Origin: Neoceratodus forsteri
Lineage: Eukaryota > Chordata > Ceratodontiformes > Ceratodontidae
DNA length: 64,000 nucleotides
Reading direction: 5' to 3'
Assembly (NCBI GenBank): GCA_016271365.2
Contig: CM057452.1
Span: 1,242,075,001 to 1,242,139,000 of the forward strand
In this document: positions 32,870-44,642 of the stretch, one piece after another
Position numbering within the stretch: position 1 is the stretch's first letter
How the letters are laid out: each line of letters begins with the position of its first letter
Position numbers and translations under genes: made by a program
The notes under the pieces: generated by a model
What the model was told of the DNA's origin: nothing
Seen by the model: only the letters and a program-made list of their open reading frames with translations
Database searches by the model: none

Positions 32870-33090
32870 ATGTACATAGCAGTGCTGTCTGTCTCCACCG
32901 GAGGCCGCTGGCACACTGGGCTACCCCTGGATCCCTCCCTGAGAGAGGAGAACAGTCCTATGGATGCTCAATCCTCTCTCTCCCCTGCCGCCGAGGAGCA
33001 GACCAGGCTCATTCCCGAACCCAGGTCGCCGGCGTAGCACGAGTTGTGGTGTGCAGCGCCTCAATGCTCAGTGCCACTGGGCCGGCTATA
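32870..33090 (-). mobile_element. tRNA-derived SINE, family 2, copy 1
   Basis: Minus strand: the head TATAGCCGGCCCAGTGGCAC and GAGGCGCTGCAC give an A-box-like region, and GACCTGGGTTCGGGAATG at 33027-33010 is the B box. The body shared with copy 2 at 55.8-56.04 kb includes GGATTGAGCA. The plus-strand frames crossing it are therefore not genes. Confidence 0.6.
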
Positions 33091-35395
33091 GTGCTGATGT
33101 TGAAGAGCTGTCATACAGCTTTACTTCTTAGCAGGTCCCTTTGACAGGAAGCACTGTTCCCCCCATTGAAATGACAGATACAGTGACAGTGGAGTGCTCT
33201 GACAGTGACAGTGGAGTGTTTATTGAAGCCAATGATCCCAAAAGTCCTCCATTGTTCACTGTCACTACCTGTGCTCCTGATGACATACAGCTGACTCCAC
33301 CCTCATGTACAACTGCACAGCTGAACAGTCAGAATGCAGTGGAGATGGAAATCTACATGCAGTCGCTCCTGCCTCTAACATAGCTCTGCCCAAGGTTTCA
33401 ATGTCACACGCTCTGACTGCGAGTCAGTTGATGGTAACTCCACCCTCAGATATCACTGTGCAAATCCCAGATATCATGACATTTATTTATATGTTGTTTA
33501 GCCAGTGAGATCATACACATCAGAGATCCCCATGTGGCAAGTTGGGATTATTTTACCATAGATGGAAGAACAAAAGCTTATATTTTTTTTAAATTAATAA
33601 AAAACAAAGTTATTTTTATGCATCGAAAAACTGTTCTTTTTTTCTTTATTTCATTTTATAATCACAATAATGTACTCCAGGGGGTGTGTGGGTGTGAAAT
33701 TTTCACACACCTCAGGTGTGGTGTGGCATGAGGCTGCAGGCTGAGTGCTGTAAACCACCCAAGGCTTGTGTGAATCTCCCAATCACACCACCTGTTATGC
33801 ATTATTGATTAAGTATAGGCAATGATAAATTGGGTAGATGGATCCCTGATATTCAAAATGCCTACTAGTCTTTTGCATCTGTGTATGTGTGGTGCCCCAC
33901 TTGAAATAATCTGTGGTTTCTGGAACTGAATAAATTATTTTATGCTTGATTCTACTTCCCCAAGTAGACAATGACCTTTGTTGTAGATTGCCTGCTCATA
34001 CTGTTTAGCAGCCCCTAGGGAACCCACTTTTAGGCAGTACCTGGAAACAATAAAAATAATGGTCTGTTTCCTTCACTGAGGGGTGGTGCCTATAGTACCT
34101 AGCATGAGAAGGACTGGTTACCAAATGGTGCACAAAAAGAGAATGGGGGTATTTATAGTGCCCCAGTTATTTTCAGCAGTTTAAGATCAATTGAACAAAA
34201 AAGTTCAGAAACTGGCAAGTAACTGCAAAAAAAAACCAAATGTTGTTTTTTACTTTATTTTCCAGCCTCAGTGAGACTGAGCCAGCATGTGAGGAACTGC
34301 AAGAGGGGGGCTAGTCTCAGCTTATAATGGCATCACGTAGTTGCAAGAAGATCCCAGCTGAGTCCAGCCCTGCATGTGAGCTGCTGAGGGTTGAAGAGGC
34401 CCTGCATGCTCTTCACATGCTGATAGAGATGTCTGCTCAAGGAGGACAGATTAAGATTTTTGCCTTTGCAGATCATCCTGGGATGACTACACTGACCTCA
34501 AGGAACCACTGCAAACCTGGTCTGGTTCCCATCCCACCCGATCAGAGACCAAAGAGAAATCAACTAAACAGCATAGCTGCTATCACTTCTGCAGGAGCCC
34601 TGAATGCTGCATCCTGCTGCTTGCCAATAGAGATCATAAATGAACATTGTTCATCACAGCTTCCATCCTGTGCAAACCCTAAAATAACAGATACTGTTTA
34701 ACACTTTTTCTACAGCTGCACTAAGTCAGAACAGAGGAGAGTAGCCAAGAATTTCTGTTTTGTATACTCTCTCTCCAACTGATGCCCTCCACCCAGAACA
34801 TGTCATAATGAAATCATATTGTTACCAGTCCAGATGTCCCATCTCATCTCTCAGTAGCCTGCACACTTATATATACCATATCCTAAATAACAAAAGTTTA
34901 AACAAAGGCACTATGCTGTGGTTTACAGTGCTCCAGGTTATAATAGTAATGCTTACAAAAACATATGGTTTTGGACATTTCTATTAAAATATGTACACAG
35001 CTGTTTACAGTGAGTATGCCTCCCATACCTACACCCTACTTCAGGACAGAGAGAACTGGACAGGACAACATTGAAGGAAATAATTTGCAAGTATGCTGTT
35101 TTTGAAAACGTGACACTTGGGACATTCAACGTAGAATGAGTACCAGCATAGCCAGCCAGTCAGGCAAACCAAACCCAAAATAAAAAATAAAATTGCTGTT
35201 GTACCAGATCTTGCTTGTACACATTTTTACTATATATTCACCCAGGATGGAGCAGATGAGATGCAATGTCTCATTTTCAGTGGCATCCTGCTTTTACCCA
35301 TTGTTAAATTGTAATTACCCAGGATAGTGCAACTGAGAGGCAATATCTACTTTTAAGTAGGATCTCACATTTTGATCCTGAATGTCCAACAGTCT
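33091..35395. other. Unassigned stretch with small palindrome and two doubtful open frames
   Basis: Two plus frames stand out: 33141-33383 (acidic, with VECSDSDSGVF) and 34327-34701 (124 codons, starting MASRSCKKIPAESSPACELL). Neither matches a family I know, and both could be remnants of a transposon protein. A palindrome around GTGTGAAATTTTCACAC lies at 33683-33711. A GACAGTGACAGTGGAGTG duplication occurs near 33184-33220. Nothing else is supported. Confidence 0.3.
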
Positions 35396-36587
35396 TTTAT
35401 GACCTGACATTATGATAAAGACAGGTGGGATTTTTAAAATCCCATCTGAAAGATTTCACTGTGTGACTGTGGAAACAAGTTTCAGAGGGGATTTGAAAAA
35501 TGCCACCTGCCATGTTCAGCAGGTGGGGTAATGCAAGGGAAATGTTAGGGGCAAAAATCTGCAAAAACAAAGTTATAAGTAAATGTTGGAACAATTCACT
35601 ATTTTCTCATAAGTTAGTTGATTGTTTACATTTTTACCCCAAATTTTCAACATTATCTTTTTATGACCACTCCTGAGAATGACAGGTGTCATTTATAAAA
35701 CAATATCCAAAGTGTCATTTTGCACCACAAGTGTGAAAACAAATCTTGGACAGGGGTTGAAACATGACAGCTATCAGATTCATGAGGTGGTGTGAAAAAA
35801 TGACTATGTTAAAAATCTGGGGTCAAAATACTAAATATTACCACAGTTATGAGTGTGTGTTGAAAAATGTCAATGTATACTCATAGCTATATTGATTTTT
35901 AATATTTTTACTCTAAATTTTCAACACAGCTTTCTTATGACCCCACCTCATGAACAAGGGTGGGGAAAATGTTCAAACTGTGCACAAAAGGTGATTTTGT
36001 GCCACAAGTGTGAAAATGCATTTTGGCAAGGATTGGAATCATGACAGCTGTCATATTCAAGAGGTGGTGTGAAGAAATAGGTACTGTATGTTGAAATGTC
36101 GGGGTCAAAATATTGAACATTACCCCAGTTATGAGTGTGCACTGAACATATTTTAATGTAGGCTCATAACTTTGTTATTTTCTCATATTTTTACCCCAGA
36201 TTTCAAAATATCCTTCTTATGACCCCACATAGCTTTCTTATGACACCACCTCATGAATAATGGCAGAGAAAATTATCAAATCCTGCCCAAAAGGTGATTT
36301 CCTGCCACAAGTGTGAAAGCACATTTTGCCAGGATTTGAGAAATGACAGCTGTCACATTTATGAGGTGCTGTGAAGAAATGACTATGTTGAAAATTTGGG
36401 GTCAAAATATTGGAAAATCACTAAAGTTATGAGTCTGCATTCATACATTTTAATGAAGGCTCATAACTTTGGGATTTTTAAGAATATTTTTACCACAGAT
36501 TTTCAACATAGCCTTCTTATGACCCTACCTCATGAACAAGGGTGGAGAAAATTTTCAAATCCTGCCCAAAAGGTGATTTCACACAGT
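35396..36587. repeat. About-280-bp tandem array, roughly 4.3 units (composite repeat copy 2, left part)
   Basis: Landmarks repeat at 35463, 35731, 36008 and 36311 (CCACAAGTGTGAAA-type). They are joined by CCCCAGATTTTCAACAT, TTATGACCCCACCTCATGAA, GACAGCTGTCA and GGGGTCAAAATATTG blocks. Spacing grows from 267 to 303 bp. The last unit is cut at 36587, where the GGCCCAGATATGC part begins. Confidence 0.9.
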
Positions 36588-36994
36588 GGCCCAGATATGC
36601 AAAAGGGTTGCGCCATGCGCAACAGGGTTGCGCATGTGCAAGTCCTACATTGCGCCATTCTGCGATATTCAGCTGGAGGCAGTTGCGCCACTGAAAACAG
36701 GTTGAGCAACAGAGCAATGCAAATGAATGCATGCTCAACAGGAGGGTGAGGAACCATGCATAAACTGCGCAACCTGATATTCAGTCGGGTTGTGCAGAGT
36801 TGTGCACGCGCAACCCCCAACCTGCGCCTGCACAACTTTGAGCCAAAAAAAAAAGGATCAAGTTGAGGGCCACCCACAGGTGAGCTGCTGTATTGCAGGG
36901 CTCAACACAGCAGCTGCCACCCATGGCTGGCCCCCAACTCAGTCCCTGTGCCCCCCCACCAGCCCGATCACGGGCAGAACGTAAAAACAACCCC
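36588..36994. mobile_element. Composite repeat copy 2, right part
   Basis: It begins GGCCCAGATATGCAAAAGGG, passes TTGCGCC and GATATTCAG motifs, and ends with a single CAGCCCGATCACGGGCAGAA plus GTAAAAACAACCCC. This is the same order as 24682-25134. Only one minisatellite unit is present, against ten in copy 1. The right-terminal hairpin of copy 1 is missing. Short frames on both strands here are not credible genes. Confidence 0.65.
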
Positions 36995-38530
36995 ATTGCT
37001 CACTTGCAAGAGCTTTCCTTAGCCCACAAGGATCCCATCAATGCCCTGGCAAAGGACTGCACAACTGCTTAAGTCTCCTAGAACACCCAGGGTCTGCAGC
37101 TTTAGATGTACTGCATTCAATCTTTCAGGATCCTAAGGTCTCTGCCTTTTGCAGAGCAAATATGGGCACACACTAGTCTACTAACTGCTGCTTTATGGAG
37201 GTGAGCAGGATTGGTGGTATGATCCACCCCTATTTTGTAATACCCATAGCTCTGGTCCAGTTTTCTGGCATGTCCTACTAATGTTCTTAAGGTACACTGT
37301 CCTTGAGTGCCCTATCCTTGCTCACCCTCTCTACACACTTTCTCTCCTTATGCCTTTTTGGGATACCTTAACTCCTCTGATTGCCCTCCCTGTCAGTGTG
37401 CATCAACAAACTGCCTGACGCAGGATCTCTTACCTTACCCTAGGGCCTATACTGCAATTCTCTGGCACACTTGTGTTGGATCTGGCATAGTGGTCTGTTG
37501 GTGTGAAACCCTTGAGCAAAGCACCACTATACCACATGCATTTTCTTAAGAGTCTTGAGGGAGTGCTGCCCTAGCAGGCATAATCTCACTGGATTCAGAA
37601 GCCGTAGCACACTAGGAGCTCGGTCACATCTTGATCACAGCATGTCCTGTCAGCTTTCTATCCCTGCACAGGCCGATAGTCCCAGGCACCCCTCCCCCCA
37701 TTCATATGACTACTCAATGCTCTACCCAGCATAAGGTGGCACACCCTCTTTCTTCTTTTTCCTACCATCTAATCTTTGAGTGTGTCTATCCTATCCCCCC
37801 CCTTCCTTCTCCCTTACAGTATTATCCCAGGAAGCCAGTAACTAGTTGCCAATGGATCTAAGCTTTAGAGGCTCCTGCCTAACTCCTTATTGCATACCCC
37901 GCCTGGATCCTTGGGACCCTCAGTCCCCTGCCTCCTTGTGTTACCCACTGGAGATGTCGAAACCTCCAGTTACTCCCTAGCTACAGTATATCACATGATG
38001 GAAATATATGCAGATTCTGCACTGAGGTTCAGGATGAGGGTTTGTAACAACTGCCCCCTTTCCTCCCCGCAGATCAGCTTTCCCCACAACAGTTGTCTAT
38101 TGTCATAGACATTTGCTACCAACATCAGTAGCCAGACAGCCACTCTGAGCTGACTTGCTTCCCCACATGAGGGTCTGAGGTGAACCTTGGATACGGACTA
38201 TGCCCAGTTTTCATCTTTGATCCTACTAAGTTTTTCTTAGCACTATTGCTGATATGTTCTTATCCAGTTGATGTTATTGGTTAATCTGTTGTTGTTCATG
38301 TCCTGTTTTGCTTATCATATATCAGAATGTTATATCCTTCCAGTTCTAAACAGTACTGTTAGCAATGTAAAGGTGGTACAAGACAGCACTGGATTTGACT
38401 GGAATCTAGATGTCCCTAGCTAGCTGCATGCCCAATTTTGGTTTTCCAAAATCTCAGTACCTGCTTGCTCCATTCCAGATCTACATTTCCATGCTTTTTC
38501 CCCTTACAACACCAGGATAATGGTTGATCT
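36995..38530. other. Unassigned stretch, possibly 5' L1 sequence at its right end
   Basis: No credible frame, SINE or array was seen. Because an L1 ORF2 start follows at about 38540, the last several hundred bases may be L1 inter-ORF sequence, but no ORF1 could be read. Confidence 0.3.
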
Positions 38531-38534
38531 CCAT

Positions 38535-39905
38535 TGTAACAGCTAGAATGTTAGGGGCTGAATTCTCCAATTAAACACAAGCACAACTTGCGGCTCCCTA
38601 AATTTAATCCATACCAAGTGGCATCCTTAGGCCTGCCTATTACCCTTCAAGAAATTGACACCGTGGTTAAACTTCTTAAATCTAAGAAGGCTCTGGGGAT
38701 AGATGGCCTACCAATAGACATATATCAGCTCCTCCCTCCTCAATTGTGTCCCATACAACACTGCCTCCATGCAGAAATTGCTTCCACAGTAATGTTCCCA
38801 CCACCAATGTCCATAGTCACAATTACCATGCTTACTAAGACAGGAAAAGACCGCTCATTCCCTTCCAGCTACCACCCTACATCTCTTATTATGGCGGATA
38901 GCAAAATATATGGCAAAATCTTGGCTACCCGATTGGAACCCCTCCCCCAACACTTGATATACCCCTTGCAAGTATTTTTTTTCCAAGGACAGCTTAGTTC
39001 GGATCTCAAGCAAATTTGCTCCTCCCCCTCTCCTGTGCAAGCAGTGGCTACTGATTTTGAAAAAGCTTTTGGTTCAGTCAGATGGAACTACCTATACCAC
39101 TTGCTGGCCCAAATGGGACTAGGGGTCACCTTCATTTCAGCAATTAAAGTAATGTTCTGTTCCCCACACAGGTTCTTACCAGTTCATCTCTCTCTTCCCC
39201 CCTTTCCTTTAGCCCATGGCACCTGGCAAGGCTGCCTCCTCACTCCTATACTATTCATCTTAGCTATCGAACCCCTAGCTGCAGCCACATGCCAGAACTC
39301 TGAGATTTCTGGAACTGCCATGGAAGATTGGGTATACAAAACCTTATTGTATGCAGGTGATCTCATAGTTCTCCTGGAAGATACCCACTGATGAATGTCC
39401 TCTAACCTTTTACCTCATTCTCTGATCTAAAAATGAACCATACCAAACAGAAGTTCTTCCTCTAAACAAGACATGTGTATCACCACCTTTTACTGTGATA
39501 CAACTCAGATGTGTGCCAGACTCCCTGACGTACCTGGGCATCAACATAACTCCTCACCTGCATACATTATGTGATCTGAACCTCTCCACCTTACTCCCGA
39601 GACATAAAACTGAAATGAACCAATGGAAATCACTACAGTTATGCATCGCAGGCAAAATAGAGGCAGTCAAGGTGATAACAGCCTCTAAACTGTTCCACTT
39701 ACTTTCTCACCTGCCTCTACCAATTCCCCAGAAATGGTTCAATCTAATGGATAACTTAATTGGTCAGTTCCAGTAGGAAGAACAAAGACAAAGAACCCAC
39801 CAGGGTTCAAAGTGCTGGGCTGCTGGGGCTTTTTTGTTCTGTACTGTCTGGACCATTAGCACATTAAAGCACTGAGCAGACTACTTTGTATTTTATCTCC
39901 TTTTT
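38535..39905 (+). pseudogene. L1-type ORF2 with the endonuclease deleted
   Basis: At 38540-38580 the reading LHCNS, stop, NVRG, then frame-shifted LNSPIK is the N-terminus of an L1 endonuclease. It runs directly into the RT region at 38588 (LPITLQEIDTVVKLLKSKKA, GIDGLPIDIYQ). Then come the IYGKILATRLEPL block, motif A VATDFEKAFGSVRW, motif B HGTWQGCLLTPILFILAIEP and motif C LLYAGDLIVL, where the usual ADD is AGD. A downstream frame, 39495-39776, has TYLGINITP and the WKSLQLCIAGKIEAVKV thumb. About 1 kb of endonuclease and linker is therefore missing. A CR1 abuts the 3' side at 39911. Confidence 0.8.
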
Positions 39906-40135
39906 TGCACCTAGAAACATAGAAACATGGAATGTGATGGCAAATAAGGACCGCTTGGCCCACCTTGTCTGCCCATTTTCCTACCTAACAGATAAGCTGC
40001 AGATCCCCCCCCCCACTAGGACTGCCATATGTCTGTCCCATGCATTCTTGAATTCCCCCACTGTTCTTGACTCTACGACCTCCTCAGGAATACTGTTTCA
40101 TGCATCCACAACCCTCTCTGTGAAAAAATACTTCC

Positions 40136-41527
40136 TCACATTACCTCTGAGCGTCCCCCTCTATCTTCTAAATGGTGCCCCTTGTTCTTGAACATCTCTT
40201 TTCTGAAAGATGCTACCCTCTTGGACTTTGTTGATTCCTTGAGGTACTGGAAAGTTTCTATCATGTCCCCTCTCTCCCTTCTTTCCTCAAGGGTATACAT
40301 ATTAAGCTCCTTTAGTCTTTCTTCATATGTCTTCTGGTGCAGACCCTGCACCATTTTGGTTGCCCTCCTCTGGACAGCCTCCACTCTGTCTATGTCTTTG
40401 TGGAGATGGGGTCTCCAGAACTGCACACAGTACTCCAGATGGGATCTCACTAACTGTCTGTATAGAGGGATAACAACTTCCTGTTTTCTACTACTGATTC
40501 CTCTCCCTATGCATCCCAGTATCCCCCCAGCCTTCCTTACTGCCTTCTCACATTGCTTGCCCACATTTAGGTCATCTGATATAATTACCCCCAGGTCCCT
40601 TTCCATTTTTACTGTTGTCAGTATCTCACCCCCCATTGTGTACTCTTCCCCTGGGTTTTTGTTACCCAGGTGCATTATCTTGCACTTCTTTGCGTTGAAT
40701 CTGAGCTGCCATACATCTGACCATTCCTCCAACCTTGCCAAGTCCCTTCTCATCCTTTCCACTCCATTTTTTGTATCAACCCTGTTGCAGATCTTTGTGT
40801 CGTCTGCAAAGAGACATTCTTTTCCTTCCAGTTCCTCTGCAATGTTACTTGTAAAGACATTAAAAAGGACTGGTCCTAGTACTGAACCCTGTGGTACCCC
40901 GCTAGTAACCCTCCTTTCTTTACTGTGGACTCCATTTACTACTACCCTTTGCGTCCTGTTGTCTAGCCAATTTTTAATCCGGGCTACCACCTTGAGACCC
41001 ACTCCAAGGCTGGCTTACTTGTGTACTAATCTTTTGTGTGGGACTGAATAAAATGCCTTGCTAAAATTTAGGTAGGCCATGTTCACAGCCCCTACCTGTT
41101 CTACTACTTTGGTCACCCAGTCAAAGAAATCTATTAGATTCGTCTGACATGACCTTCCCATCGTGAATCCATGCTGCCTTGGGTCCTGTGCCCCACTGGC
41201 CTCTAGGTACTGAACAATTCTTTCCTTTAGAAGTGATTCCATCATTTTCCCTACCACTGAGGTCAAACTAACTGGTCTGTAGTTTCCTGACTCTGTCCTG
41301 CTCCCACCTTTGTGAAGAGGAATCACATCTGCCCTCCTCCAGTCCTCAGGTACCACCCCATCCTCCCATGATTTGTTAAAGAGAGTAGTCAGCGGTGTCA
41401 CTAGTTCTACCCTTAGTTCCTTTAGAATTCTTTGGTGAATCCCATCAGGCCTCATTGCTTTGTCCACTTTCAATTGTATTAGTTCTTTCAGAACCCTTTT
41501 TTTCTCTAAATGGACTGGTATAGACAC
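40136..41527 (-). pseudogene. CR1 reverse transcriptase, LINE B
   Basis: The fingers frame, 41527-41015, reads VDKAMRPDGIHQRILKEL, SGNYRPVSLTSVVGKMMESL and ARQHGF-type sequence. Motif A reads VNMAYLNFSKAFYSVPHKRL, so the catalytic Asp is Asn. After a frame change near 41010 the palm and thumb frame 41002-40136 has RRVTSGVPQGSVLGPVLFNV, LFADDTKICNRVD (motif C intact) and the C-terminus CIGRGISSRKQEVVIPLYRQ, LEYCVQFWRPHLHKDIDR. The long open C-terminal half shows this copy is younger or better preserved than LINE A. Confidence 0.88.
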
Positions 41528-42009
41528 CTCGTCTTCGGAGTGTTTCTCTTGTTTGGTTTAGGTACCTCCCCCTCCCCTTCCTTTGTGAATACTGAGCAGA
41601 AATATTCATTCAGTAACCCTGCTTTTTCACTGTCACCCTCTAGCCACAGTCCCTCCCCTTTATTAAGTCTCAGTATCCCTCCATTGGTCTTTCTTCGCTC
41701 CCTAATGTACCTATAAAAGGTCTTATCCCCTTTCTTAACAGAGATGGCTATCCTTTCCTCGGTTTGGGCCTTTGCTATTCTGACTACCTTCCCAGTCTCT
41801 TTCTGCTTTAACTGATAAAGTTCTCTGTCCTGCTCCTTCTGTGTTTCCTTATATTTCTTGAATGCTATCCTTTTCTCCTTAACCTTCCCTGCCACCTCTA
41901 TTGAGAACCATAGCGTTTTTTTCCTTTGTTGTGTTTTGTTGATTTGCTTTACACAAAGGCTTCTTGCCTCTGTGATGGCTGTTTTGATTACTCCCCATTG
42001 TTCCTCCAC
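41506..42009 (-). pseudogene. CR1 ORF2 linker between endonuclease and RT, LINE B
   Basis: This frame covers the helical linker (SLCVKQINKTQQRKKTLWFS, KKYKETQKEQDRELYQLKQK, ISVKKGDKTFYRYIRERRKT) and the start of the RT region (LLNEYFCSVFTKE). In CR1 and other APE-type LINEs this basic segment joins the two enzyme domains. The frame overlaps the ends of both neighbouring frames, and the overlaps mark the frameshifts. Confidence 0.8.
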
Positions 42010-42893
42010 CCCCTCTTTCTTGCCTGTTTGCTAGTGCTTTTCTGAGGCACTCTCTCATTTTCCCAAAGTCAGACCTCCTAAAGTCCAATACTCTTGCTTT
42101 TATATGGCTTGATTGTATGGCTGTGTTTATCGTGAACCACACTGTTTGGTGGTCGCTTGTTCCCAGATGGCTTCCCACTTCTAAATCTGAGATTCTTTCT
42201 TCATCCCCATTTGAGAGTACCAGGTGTAAGATTGCTCCCTCCTGAGTGGGTTCCAATACTAGCTGTCTGAGGCATGCCCCCTGTAGGGCATCAAGAATTA
42301 CCATGATCTTGGATGTGCCTGCAGCAAAGGTGCTCCAGTTAACATCTGGCATATTCAGGTCCCCATCAACAATATCTCCCCTTTTTCTGCCATCCTAAGG
42401 AAGCCTTCTATCATTTTCTTGTCCATTCCCTTCCCCTGAGATGGAGGTCTGTATGCAACCCCATGTAGATTGTGGTGCCATTTCCTGTCTCCAGGGTGAC
42501 CCAGAGTGCCTCATCTGCTCCCTGTTTACTCTTTAGTTCTGTTGCTTTGATCCCTTCCTTTACATAGAGAGCTACTCCTCCTCCTCTTTTACCCTCCCTG
42601 TCCCTCCTGTAGATTGTGTATCCTGGTATGTTGACATCCCAGTCATGGTTCTCTGTGTACCATGTTTCTGTGACTGCCACAATATCCAGGCAACCCTCTT
42701 CCATCAAGGACACTAGTTCAGGGAGCTTGTTACACAGACTACGGGCATTGGTACTCATCACCCTCCACTTTTTGATGGCCTTACCCCTTTTAGCCCCATT
42801 CCTATCCTTACTGCCTTTGCCTTTTTTTACATTTACCTCTGTTCTTCTCCCTAATGACTTCTCTGCCTTGGTGTTTACCTCACTAATTACCAT
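41879..42893 (-). pseudogene. CR1 endonuclease, LINE B
   Basis: The frame 42893-42411 has MSTNARSLCNKLPEL (Asn block), LDIVAVTETWYTENHDWDVN (Glu block) and YRRDREGKRGGGVALYVKEG. The second frame, 42352-41879, has MPDVNWSTFAAGTSK (just after the GDLN position), ERISDLEVGSHLGTSDHQTV (the SDH catalytic His block) and the domain end. One frame change near 42380 separates them; the GDLN residues lie at that break. The enzyme nicks target DNA to prime reverse transcription. Catalytic residues are otherwise present. Confidence 0.85.
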
Positions 42894-43111
42894 GTTTTGT
42901 TGGGGGGCTGGGATTTCCCTGCTCCATTTCAGTACCTCCCCCCTTGTCTAGTTTAAATGCTTGCCAATGAAGCATTTAAACCTCTCACCTGGGATCCTGG
43001 TTCCCCCCCGGACAGATGCAGACCATCGCACCAGTATAGGTCTGCATCCCTCCCGGTGGCTCTCCAGTCCCCAATAAAGCCAAAACCTTGAGCTCCACAC
43101 CAGTTTTTTAA

Positions 43112-43865
43112 CTATTTATTGAATTCCCTGTTGAGGAGTACCCTAGCATCACCCTTGCCATAGACAGACAGCACCTCTGAGAAGGTTACCGTATGCGCTA
43201 CTTGTCTAAGGCCCCTCCCCAACTCTACAAACTCCTCTTGCACTGCTCTGATCCCATTCCTAGCCAGGTCATTTGTCCCTAGGTGGACAATGACATCCAG
43301 CTCCCTCCATTGTGCAGCTGCTCCCACGATCCTGAGGCTTCACTTCCTGTCCCTCCAAGCTGTGGCGCCAGGTAGACACCTTACCTCCCTCTCCCCTTTC
43401 TCCTCCATTTCTACCCCCCTAATGATTGAGTCCCCCAGCAGGAGTTGTTTCCTTCACTTGTGGAGTCCCATGCCACCCTCCTGTGGGTCTCCTTTGTGAA
43501 GGTTCCCAGCATCCTTCTTGGTCTCCACGGCAGGTGCCTCCATAGAGGAACCACTATTCACCAGAAGAGTGAATGAATTGTGGAGAGGTACAGCTGGAGG
43601 GATGCAGCTCTGTTCCACCACCCTCTCCCTCCCTAAGCCCACCCTGGTCCAGCCTCTCCTCTTTCTTGGCAGCATCTGAGGTAGTGGCATTGGCCCTGGT
43701 GGTCCCTGGGTGGGGGAGGAGGTTTCACGAATCCTAGCCAGGTCAGCCTGGAGACAGGCAACCTCCTCCCTCAGACCAGAGAGGTGCCTGAAAATAGGGC
43801 AGCATTGCAGCCTCCAGAATGTCTCCTAGAACACTGCTGCCCCACAGCTATTGCACTGCACCACT
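43112..43865 (-). pseudogene. CR1 ORF1 protein with SGNH esterase domain, LINE B
   Basis: In order: a CNSCG cysteine pair (about 43855), a helical stretch LREEVACLQADLARIRE (about 43770), a basic Pro-rich linker, LLLGDSIIRG (about 43440, the Gly-Asp-Ser block of SGNH hydrolases) and VIVHLGTNDLARNG (about 43285, the G-T-N-D block), ending FSEVLSVYGKGDAR. CR1 ORF1 proteins bind element RNA and carry this esterase-like fold. The conserved His of the family could not be placed. Frame breaks lie between 43454 and 43327 and upstream of 43690. Confidence 0.75.
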
Positions 43866-44564
43866 CCTATCATGTCTTATTTTGTGTCCCCTCTCCTGTT
43901 TCTCTGTATGCTTACTCTCGCCTCTCCTTACAACTCTCACCCTTCCTGTTCTGGGACAGCAACTTCCTATATTCTTCAGTAGCCTCCTTCTTCTTTGCTC
44001 AGTATCAGACCACCACCAGCTGGGGGGGAGAGTGAGCTACTTTTTTTCCTTTAGGGTTGACAAAACCAATGTTTTTCTATGATCTTTCCCTTCCTACTGC
44101 CAAACAGGAAGTTCCTGTTGACAGTCAAATCCAGTGGCTATAAAAGTAGGCTTAGGGTCGGATGGAGTGCAATTAGTAAGAAAAAAGGCTAGCAACAGGA
44201 AGTTGTAATTTGAGTCACCTGCTTTTATAGCGTCTAAGTCACATCCCCAATTAAGCTCTCTCTCCTCCTACTGGTTTAGCAAAGTAAGTTGATACAGTAC
44301 CCTTCACAGCACAGAACACACACTGACTTTCTTTCTTTTCTTTCTTTTTTAAACAGTAAATAAGACCCCTTCTACTTCTAATAAAGTATCTGTCTTACTT
44401 AATCTCAACAGACACTGACTCCTGCTGAGATATAAGTGTTAAATTTGTTGTGTCTTTATTAATGCAGTGACTTTGCTCTTAGCACAAATGAGTAAATGAC
44501 TATGAGATCAATGGAAATTATCTATTAACCTAGAAACAGGGGATAGAAAAAAATAAGTATGTGC

Positions 44565-44642
44565 CACAGCTGGGACTTAAACCTAAGCCACGCAGAATAC
44601 CATTTGGGTCATGCTAACCAGCTGCACCACCAAGGCAACTGA
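44565..44642 (-). mobile_element. tRNA-derived SINE, family 1, copy 1
   Basis: Minus strand: AGTTGCCTTGGTGGTGCAGC, TGGTTAGCATGACC (A box) and GGCTTAGGTTTAAGTCCCAG (B box). It is nearly the same head as the copies at 47060 and 47285. It ends exactly where the plus-strand L2-like frame starts, so one of the two inserted next to the other. Confidence 0.75.

Larger units (their letters stand above)
39911..44330 (-). mobile_element. CR1-group LINE B, near full length
   Basis: Minus orientation, from a 5' UTR near 44330-43870 through ORF1 (43865-43112) and ORF2 endonuclease and RT (42893-40136) to the 3' end ATTCCATGTTTCTATGTTTC at 39911. It is the most complete LINE here and a relative of LINE A. 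The 5' boundary is uncertain because I found no target duplication; the pyrimidine run at 44331-44351 is a possible edge. Two GCTATAAAAG-like boxes in opposite orientation lie in the 5' UTR (about 44135 plus and 44225 minus). Frameshifts in ORF2 indicate it is not active. Confidence 0.85.

Noticed and set aside
40182..41051. 289-codon plus-strand frame opposite the CR1 RT
   Set aside because: It is the antisense shadow of the CR1 reverse transcriptase, which has clear motifs on the minus strand.
39911..44330. CR1 LINE B inserted within the L1 ORF2 with L1 resuming on the other side
   Set aside because: I looked for L1 coding or a target duplication after 44330 and found neither, so adjacency is all that can be claimed.
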